Assembly (NCBI GenBank): GCA_902543245.1
Contig: CACBXQ010000001.1
Location: 62,001-126,000 of the forward strand
Origin: an uncultured Pelagibacteraceae bacterium
GTDB taxonomy: Bacteria; Pseudomonadota; Alphaproteobacteria; Pelagibacterales; Pelagibacteraceae
DNA length: 64,000 bases
Direction: 5' to 3'
The notes under the pieces: generated by a model
Databases searched by the model: none
What the model was told of the DNA's origin: nothing
Seen by the model: the letters and a program-made list of their open reading frames with translations, nothing else
Program-made: the position numbers and the translations under genes
Shown here: one piece after another, positions 57,485 to 64,000 of the stretch
How positions within the stretch are numbered: position 1 is the stretch's first letter
How the letters are laid out: every line of letters begins with the position of its first letter

Positions 57485-58258
57485 ATGATCAGTGCTACAG
57501 ACACTAAAAATACTTTTTACATATTAAACAAAAAAGAAAAAACTCCAATTATATTTATACATGGTGTTGGTTTGAACCATACAATTTGGATTCCACAAAT
57601 AAATTTTTTTGATAATACTGTAGTTACGTATGATATTCTTGGACATGGAAAAACTCCATTAGTAAAAAATAACTTAAGTTTTAATGATTTTTCTATTCAA
57701 TTATTAAACTTAATAGATGAATTAGATATTGATAAAATTCATCTTGTTGGCTTTTCTATTGGGTCATTGATAGCAAGAGATTTTGCTGCTAAATATAATT
57801 CAAGGCTTAAAAGTTTAACATTGTTGTGTTCAATTTTTAATAGATCAGCAGAGCAACAAAGAATAGTTAATGATAGATTTGAATTATCAAAAAAAAATGG
57901 ATCTTTATCAAAACAGGCTCTTAAGAGATGGTTTACCGATGAATATCTGGAAAAATATCCTGATACATATCATAAAATTATATCAATTTTGAAATCTAAT
58001 AATATGCAAAATTTCCTAAAAGTTTATGAGTTATTTGTAAAACATAAAGATGAGGAAATTTTTGATAATATAAAAGTAAATACCCTAATTATGACGGGCG
58101 AAAATGATATTGGCTCAACTCCAGAAATGTCTAAAAATTTAAGTAAGCATATTGCAAATTCTCAAGTTAAAATCGTTCCTAAAGGAAAACATCTATGTAG
58201 TATTGAGTGTTCAGATGATGTAAATAACGCTATTAAAGATTTTATAAAAAATGAGTAA
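57485..58258 (+). CDS. Alpha/beta fold hydrolase
   Basis: IIFIHGVGLNHTIWIPQ; HLVGFSIGSLIARDFAAKY; Asp/His MTGENDIGS, PKGKHLCSIE. Confidence 0.9.
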   Translation: MISATDTKNTFYILNKKEKTPIIFIHGVGLNHTIWIPQINFFDNTVVTYDILGHGKTPLVKNNLSFNDFSIQLLNLIDELDIDKIHLVGFSIGSLIARDFAAKYNSRLKSLTLLCSIFNRSAEQQRIVNDRFELSKKNGSLSKQALKRWFTDEYLEKYPDTYHKIISILKSNNMQNFLKVYELFVKHKDEEIFDNIKVNTLIMTGENDIGSTPEMSKNLSKHIANSQVKIVPKGKHLCSIECSDDVNNAIKDFIKNE

Positions 58259-59732
58259 ATTAAAACAATACAAAATGTTTATTGGTGGAAACTGGGTTGA
58301 TTCTGAAACCAAAAAAATATTTGAAACTTTAAATCCAGAAAATAACAAACCATGGGCTTTGGTTCCTGAAGCAAGTTCAAAAGATGTTGATAATGCAGTC
58401 AAAGCTGCTCATAAAGCTTTTGAGGGAGAATGGCCAAAACTTTTACCTAGGGAGAGAGCAAAATTTCTAAGAGCAATTGGTCAAAAGTTAAGAGACAATG
58501 CTGAATTATTAGGCAAAGTAGAAACTATAGATACAGGTAAACTTTTTAGAGAAACAAATAAACAAGCAAATTACATTGCCGAATATTATGATTATTATGC
58601 TGGTCTAGCTGATAAGGTTGAGGGTACAGTTTTACCAATTGATAAACCAAATGTTCAAGCGGTAACTACTAGGATACCTATTGGAGTAATAGCAGCTATT
58701 GTGCCTTGGAATTCACAAATGTTTCTCACAGCAACTAAACTTGCTCCAGCATTAGCTATGGGCAATACTGTTGTTATCAAATCCTCTGAACTTGCACCAG
58801 CAGTCATGTTTGAATTTGCAAAATTAATTGAAGAAACAGGAATTCCTAAAGGAGTTGTTAATGTGATAACTGGTTTTGGCAATCCTTGTGGTAAAGCACT
58901 GACTGCACATAATTTAGTGGAAAAAGTTGCATTTACTGGTGGTCCAGAAACAGCAAGACATATAATTAGAAATTCTGCTGAAAATTTATCTGAAGTAAGT
59001 TTAGAACTTGGTGGAAAAAGTCCAGTTGCAGTTTTTGATGACGCTCATCAAGAAAATGCAATCAATGGTATTACTGCTGGTATTTTTGGAGCTAGCGGAC
59101 AAAGTTGTATTGCAGGATCTAGATTATATTTACAAAAAGGAATTTATAATGAGTTCTTAGAAAAGTTAATTAATAGAGCAAATAAAATTAAAATTGGTAC
59201 CCCAATGGATCCTGACACTGAAATGGGTCCTTTAAGTAATTTCAAACAATTAGAAGTTATTGAAAAAAATATTAAACTTACAAAAGAACAAGGTGGTACT
59301 ATAAAATGTGGTGGAGAAAGACACCCATTTTCAAATGAAGGTTATTACTTTCCACCTACTATTATAGAATGTGAAAACCATAATTTACCAACGGCAGAAA
59401 ATGAATTATTTGGACCTGTATTATCTGTAATGAAATTTGATACTGAAGATGAAGTAATTAAAAAAATGAATGATAATCAATATGGATTATCATCTGGTGT
59501 CTATACTAGTGATTTTTCCAGAGGATTAAGAGTTTCAAAAGCAATAAGAGCAGGAATCACATTTGTAAATACATATAGATTAATTTCACCCTCTGCACCT
59601 TTTGGAGGAATAAAAGATAGTGGTTATGGTAAAGAGGCAGGCATAGACTCTATAAAAGATTACACAAGGGTAAAAACAACTTGGTATTATACTTCTGACG
59701 AACCAACTCTTGATCCTTTTTCAATTAGATAG
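58251..59732 (+). CDS. Aldehyde dehydrogenase family protein
   Basis: IVPWNSQMFLTATKLAPALAMGNTVVIKSSELAP; LELGGKSPVAVFDDA; GASGQSCIAGSRLYLQ. Confidence 0.95.
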   Translation: MSKLKQYKMFIGGNWVDSETKKIFETLNPENNKPWALVPEASSKDVDNAVKAAHKAFEGEWPKLLPRERAKFLRAIGQKLRDNAELLGKVETIDTGKLFRETNKQANYIAEYYDYYAGLADKVEGTVLPIDKPNVQAVTTRIPIGVIAAIVPWNSQMFLTATKLAPALAMGNTVVIKSSELAPAVMFEFAKLIEETGIPKGVVNVITGFGNPCGKALTAHNLVEKVAFTGGPETARHIIRNSAENLSEVSLELGGKSPVAVFDDAHQENAINGITAGIFGASGQSCIAGSRLYLQKGIYNEFLEKLINRANKIKIGTPMDPDTEMGPLSNFKQLEVIEKNIKLTKEQGGTIKCGGERHPFSNEGYYFPPTIIECENHNLPTAENELFGPVLSVMKFDTEDEVIKKMNDNQYGLSSGVYTSDFSRGLRVSKAIRAGITFVNTYRLISPSAPFGGIKDSGYGKEAGIDSIKDYTRVKTTWYYTSDEPTLDPFSIR

Positions 59733-60589
59733 TGCCAATTAAACATATTTTAATTTTATTATTTATAATGGCTACCCATGGAAGCGCATTTCCACTAGCT
59801 AAACTAGTTCTAAATAATTCTGTTCCACCTATATTAATGGCCTCATTGAGAATGGGTTTAGTTCTATTAATACTTATTCCTTTTTGGAGATTTAAAATAC
59901 CGAATAGAAAATATATAAAACCATTGATATTTTTTTCAATTTCTATGGGTGTAATGGTTTATGTTTTCATGAATTTGTCTTTAAAAAACTCTAGTTTTAT
60001 TTCACCTATTATTATTGGAGCTCAACTTGCAATACCTTTTGGAGTTTTGGCAAGCAGTTTAATGCTAAATGAGAATATAAGTATGAAAAAATGGTTTTAT
60101 GTCTTTGCTTCTTTTGTTGGAATAGTAATTGTATTTTTTGATCCAGAACTTAAAAATAATATCCTAGGTTTATTTTTTGCTACCCTGATGGCGCTGTTTT
60201 TTGGTCTTGCTCAAGTTTACTCAAGAGAATTAAGAAATTTAGATATCTCATTAATAAATGCATTTACTGGATTGTTTGGCTTTATTATTTTAATGATAGC
60301 TTCATTTTTTTTTGAAGGAAATGTATTAAATAATACATTAAATATAAATTTAGAATCTTGGATATTAATATTATATCAAGCTTTCATAGTTTCGTTGTTT
60401 GCTCACATGTCAATGTTCTATCTTTATAAATTTTATACAGTAGGACAAATTTTTCCCTTCTATTCTTTGTTTCCAATATTTGGTATTCTTCTCACATATT
60501 TAATTTTTGGAGAAATTCCTTCAATGTTATTCTTTGTTGGAGCTATTATAGTAATTAGTTCAGTGATTTTACTTCAAAAAAAGGACTAA
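59732..60589 (+). CDS. EamA/DMT family transporter
   Basis: GTG start; two-fold hydrophobic repeats; HGSAFPLAKLVLNNSVPPILMASLRM. Confidence 0.88.
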   Translation: MPIKHILILLFIMATHGSAFPLAKLVLNNSVPPILMASLRMGLVLLILIPFWRFKIPNRKYIKPLIFFSISMGVMVYVFMNLSLKNSSFISPIIIGAQLAIPFGVLASSLMLNENISMKKWFYVFASFVGIVIVFFDPELKNNILGLFFATLMALFFGLAQVYSRELRNLDISLINAFTGLFGFIILMIASFFFEGNVLNNTLNINLESWILILYQAFIVSLFAHMSMFYLYKFYTVGQIFPFYSLFPIFGILLTYLIFGEIPSMLFFVGAIIVISSVILLQKKD

Positions 60590-60661
60590 CTTTCTTATTG
60601 ATATAATTAATAGATGATATTTAATTTAATTATATAAAAATTGATAACTAAAGGGGATAAA

Positions 60662-61843
60662 ATGAAAAAAATATTAGTTGCTGCATTTATATTTGCTATG
60701 ACTTTATCGGCAAATTCTTTCGCAGACATTAAAATGGGAATTATTTTAGGATTTACTGGTCCGATTGAGTCTTTAACTCCAGCCATGAGAGATTCTGCAA
60801 GACTTGCTTTTCAAGAAGCATCTGACTCAGGCTCTTTACTAGAAGGAGAAAAAATATCTATACTAGAAGGTGACTCTACATGTGTAGATAGCGCTGCCGC
60901 GACTGCCGCTGCTGAAAAAATGATTTCTGACGGAGTTGCTGCTATTATGGGTGCAGATTGTTCAGGAGTAACTGGAGCAATTGCAACAAACGTAGCTGTA
61001 CCTAATGGTGTAGTAATGATATCGCCATCGGCAACATCACCTGGATTAACAGATTTAAATGATAATGGTTATTTTTTTAGAACTGCACCATCAGATGCTA
61101 GAGGTGGACAAGTTCTTGCAGATATAACTAAAGATAGAAAAATTAAAAGTGTTGCAATTACATACACAAATAACGACTACGGAAAAGGTTTGGCAGACGT
61201 TTATGCTGCTGCTGTAAAAGCACATGGTATTAAAGTTACAACTGTTGCAGCACACGAAGAAGGTAAAGGTGATTATACTGCTGAAGTTTCTACATTAGCT
61301 GCTGCAGGTGGTGACGCTGTTGCTGTGATTGGTTATTTAGATCAAGGTGGAAAAATGATAATTCAAGGATCATTAGATGCTGGTGCATTTGATACATTTA
61401 TACTTTCAGATGGTATGATTGGACAGTCTCTAGTTGATAATATTGGAGATGGTTTAAAAAAATCATTTGGTTCAATGCCTGGATCTACAGGTAAAGGTGC
61501 CGGAATTTTTGCTAGTGTTGCAAAATCAGGTGGAATAGACTCATCAGGACCTTACACAGGAGAATCTTATGACGCTGCAGCTTTAATAGTATTAGCTATG
61601 CAAGCTGGAAAATCAGCTGATAGAGCTTCAATTGCAAAAAATATAATGGGTGTAGCTAATGGGCCTGGAACAAAAATCTATCCTGGAGAACTTAAAAAAG
61701 GATTAGATCTTTTAGCTAAAGGCAAAGCGGTTGATTACGAAGGTGCTACTGGAGTAAATTTTACTGACGTTGGTGAAGCCTTTGGATCTTTCTTAGAGCA
61801 AGAAATAAAAGGTGGAAAGTTCAAAACAGCCAAACAAAGATAA
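60662..61843 (+). CDS. ABC transporter substrate-binding protein (branched-chain amino acid/LivK type)
   Basis: ATG at 60662 after AAAGGGGAT SD gives signal peptide MKKILVAAFIFAMTLSANSFA; IKMGIILGFTGPIESLTPAMRDSARLAFQEA. ORF-track start at 60641 is less likely. Confidence 0.9.
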   Translation: MKKILVAAFIFAMTLSANSFADIKMGIILGFTGPIESLTPAMRDSARLAFQEASDSGSLLEGEKISILEGDSTCVDSAAATAAAEKMISDGVAAIMGADCSGVTGAIATNVAVPNGVVMISPSATSPGLTDLNDNGYFFRTAPSDARGGQVLADITKDRKIKSVAITYTNNDYGKGLADVYAAAVKAHGIKVTTVAAHEEGKGDYTAEVSTLAAAGGDAVAVIGYLDQGGKMIIQGSLDAGAFDTFILSDGMIGQSLVDNIGDGLKKSFGSMPGSTGKGAGIFASVAKSGGIDSSGPYTGESYDAAALIVLAMQAGKSADRASIAKNIMGVANGPGTKIYPGELKKGLDLLAKGKAVDYEGATGVNFTDVGEAFGSFLEQEIKGGKFKTAKQR

Positions 61844-61853
61844 TTATCTAAAT

Positions 61854-63053
61854 TTAAACCCCAGTAGTACTTTTTCTACTGGGGTTTTTTTTGTCTCTTA
61901 GATCAGCATTTATTGTAGATGCAATAATTAAAAATAAAAAAGGTATACAAAATAAATTCAAGATTTTCCAACTAGCTAATGAAACTGCAATACCAGCAGA
62001 TAAACTTCCTAACGCCATAGTTGAGAATACAATTAAATCATTAAAGCCTTGAGCTTTAAATTTTTCCTCTGGTGTATACGTAGTTACAAGCAAACTTGTT
62101 CCTGTCACAAAAAGAAAATTCCATCCAATTCCAAGAAATATGAGCCCGATAAAATAACTTGTAAATGAAGGTTCAGGAAAGCTTACTAAAATTGTTAAAA
62201 TATAAAAAATAACTCCGAAATAAATCATTTTACTGTATCCAAATTTTTTTATCAAATTACCTGTAAATAAAGATGGAAGAAACATTGCCACAAGATGAAA
62301 TTGAAGAACTAATCCAGTATTTTGCAAACTGATGTTGTGAATTAAGTGCATGCTAATTGGTGTCGCAGTCATCAAAAAAGACATTATAGCATAGGCAAAT
62401 GCTGCTGATGTTAATGCTTGTAAAAACCTTGGACCCTTTATAAACTCCAAATAGCTTCTAGTTCTTCTTTCATCATTTTTAGAAAACTCTATTTCATTTT
62501 TATTTTTAAAAAAAAACAAAAATATAGCTGGAAGAAAAGTTAAAATTGATAATATTAAGTATGACCCAACATACATATGATCACTAAAAAAATTTTTTGT
62601 ATAATCGGCTAGACTTATACCTATAAATCCAGCAATTATACCTGACAATAATAAATACGAGATAGCTTTAGGTGCCTTATCTTTAGACACACTTTCGGCA
62701 GCAGCAAATCGATACTGATGAGTGAATGCACCACTTCCACCAAGTATTAAACAAGATATACAAAACAATATAAAATTTTCTTTAGAAATAGAATAAGCGC
62801 CAAGTAAACAAGCAACTGATCCAGCAATTGCTGCGAGAACAAACCCCCACCTTCGACCGATTAAACTCATTACTTTAGCAGCAACTATTGTTGATATTGC
62901 TATCCCAACTACATAAATTGATGGAGGTAAAGTTGATAATGTTTTTATTGGGCTCAAATCTGAACCAATAATTCCACTTAAAAAAACTGTTACTGTTGCA
63001 GCAGTAAATCCAAAGATTTGACTTAGAATTAATAATATAAGATTTTTGTTCAC
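61854..63053 (-). CDS. MFS transporter
   Basis: Twelve-TM-like pattern; VVGIAISTIVAAKVMSLIGRRWGFVLAAIAGSVACLLGAYS. Confidence 0.9.
   Translation of the reverse strand: MNKNLILLILSQIFGFTAATVTVFLSGIIGSDLSPIKTLSTLPPSIYVVGIAISTIVAAKVMSLIGRRWGFVLAAIAGSVACLLGAYSISKENFILFCISCLILGGSGAFTHQYRFAAAESVSKDKAPKAISYLLLSGIIAGFIGISLADYTKNFFSDHMYVGSYLILSILTFLPAIFLFFFKNKNEIEFSKNDERRTRSYLEFIKGPRFLQALTSAAFAYAIMSFLMTATPISMHLIHNISLQNTGLVLQFHLVAMFLPSLFTGNLIKKFGYSKMIYFGVIFYILTILVSFPEPSFTSYFIGLIFLGIGWNFLFVTGTSLLVTTYTPEEKFKAQGFNDLIVFSTMALGSLSAGIAVSLASWKILNLFCIPFLFLIIASTINADLRDKKNPSRKSTTGV
61856..61892 (+). terminator. Rho-independent terminator after SBP gene, inside the 3' end of convergent MFS gene
   Basis: AAACCCCAGTAG-tacttttt-CTACTGGGGTTT followed by T run. 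Confidence 0.85.
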
Positions 63054-63109
63054 TATATTTTATTTTTAAACTACTAAGTAATTGGTATCACCAATTAATA
63101 TGCTTGTCT

Positions 63110-64000
63110 TTAAAGATATTTTTTTAACTTATTTGAACAAATAACCTTTTGCGTATTCATATATTCTTCATGATTTTGCTCAATAGTTTTAAGCTCATAC
63201 AAATAGTTAACCATTGTACCGAAAGATCTTTTATACCCAACCTCTGAAATATTGGCATTTATAATTATATCATCAACAATTGCACCATTACCTAAATGAA
63301 ATCTGCTAACATCATTGATTGGAAGGCCTTTTTTATTTTTTTCCTTCATAATATAATGTGCTGCAAGTTTAATTATGGCTTCTTTCTGAGCAACAATTCT
63401 ATTATCGCCAACTTTTAGATTTTCATCTTTTAAAAAAGATAAATTTTGACTTGGTAAATTTCCAACAATTTCTTTTAACTTATTTTCATCTAAAAGCCTT
63501 ACCCATTTTGCAAAACCAGGCATTGGAGATAATGTTCCATAATTTTTTATATTGGGCAGTTCCTCTTGAAGTTCATACACAACTCTTTTTATTAAAAAAT
63601 TTCCAAGAGTTACTCTACTTAAGCCTTCTTGGCAGTTACTGATTGAATAAAAAGTTGCTGTGTCATAATTTTTTTCTTTATTCATTGCTGGTTTCATTAT
63701 TTCCTGAATTGATTTACCAAGCCCCTTGGTAAGCGCTACCTCAACAAAAATAATTGGCTCATCATCCAATGCAGGATGAAAATATGAAAAAAACTTTCTA
63801 TCTTCGCCAAGTCTTCTTTTTAAATCATTCATATCTTTCATTTGATGAACCTTTTCATACTCAATAATTTTTTCAAGAATCGCTGCTTTTGTATCCCATG
63901 TAATGGTTTTAAGTTTTAAGAAACCAGGATTAAACCAAGATCTAAAAAGATATCTTAGATCATTATCTAAAGATTCTAATTCAGAATTTTCATTTATAAA
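63110..64000 (-). CDS. Malonyl-CoA decarboxylase, 5' end outside window
   Basis: Reverse frame stays open upstream of 63841 (...LRYLFRSWFNPGFLKLKTITWDTKAAILEKIIEYEKVHQMKDMNDLKRRL...); FSYFHPALDDEPIIFVEVALTKGL; FYSISNCQEGLSRVTLGNFLIKRVV. Confidence 0.9.
   Translation of the reverse strand, partial: FINENSELESLDNDLRYLFRSWFNPGFLKLKTITWDTKAAILEKIIEYEKVHQMKDMNDLKRRLGEDRKFFSYFHPALDDEPIIFVEVALTKGLGKSIQEIMKPAMNKEKNYDTATFYSISNCQEGLSRVTLGNFLIKRVVYELQEELPNIKNYGTLSPMPGFAKWVRLLDENKLKEIVGNLPSQNLSFLKDENLKVGDNRIVAQKEAIIKLAAHYIMKEKNKKGLPINDVSRFHLGNGAIVDDIIINANISEVGYKRSFGTMVNYLYELKTIEQNHEEYMNTQKVICSNKLKKYL

Noticed and set aside
1-64000. CRISPR arrays, prophage, transposons, toxin-antitoxin or restriction systems
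   Set aside because: No regularly spaced repeats, transposase/integrase motifs or recognisable defence genes were seen in the supplied ORFs or by reading the sequence.
1-64000. tRNA or rRNA genes
   Set aside because: No T-loop-like GGTTCRANNCC segments with matching acceptor stems were noticed in the short intergenic regions; not exhaustively scanned.

Overview
This is an AT-rich, very compact bacterial chromosomal segment. Its gene content, near-zero spacers and composition look like a SAR11/Pelagibacter-type marine alphaproteobacterium, but that is inference because no marker gene is present. I found no rRNA, tRNA, CRISPR array or transposase. From left to right: (1) a glutamate-synthase-like/N-methylglutamate-type cluster (FMN-domain protein, divergent Amt, GATase, GXGXG protein, FMN protein, GS-III/GmaS-like, DpaL-like); (2) photolyase, YjbQ, BamB/TPR, aconitase, LysE, CsaA-like, ArgE, ALDH, agmatinase family; (3) a secreted HExxH protein, a cyclophilin and a HCDH-ECH fusion; (4) a PotABCD-type transporter with DoeA/EutD- and EutA-like ectoine-catabolism genes plus HIBADH and ALDH; (5) a carnitine/gamma-butyrobetaine-like catabolic block (GBBH, ProV-like ATPase, carnitine dehydrogenase, BKACE, betainyl-CoA thioesterase-like); (6) an accessory catabolic island (about 41-62 kb) with 2OG and Rieske oxygenases, a second GS-III, MetX-like hydrolase, LLM flavoprotein, TPP enzyme, DUF1185, ALDH and an orphan SBP; (7) an MFS transporter and malonyl-CoA decarboxylase. 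The most unusual points are: an FMN glutamate-synthase-domain paralog in which all three Fe-S cysteines are replaced; a shared GTTTAAAC palindrome just upstream of the Shine-Dalgarno of amt and potD; a GC-rich structured leader at 53945-54002; and a possible gamma-glutamylation-plus-Rieske pathway with no described equivalent that I can name. All calls are from reading the sequence; no database search was run.
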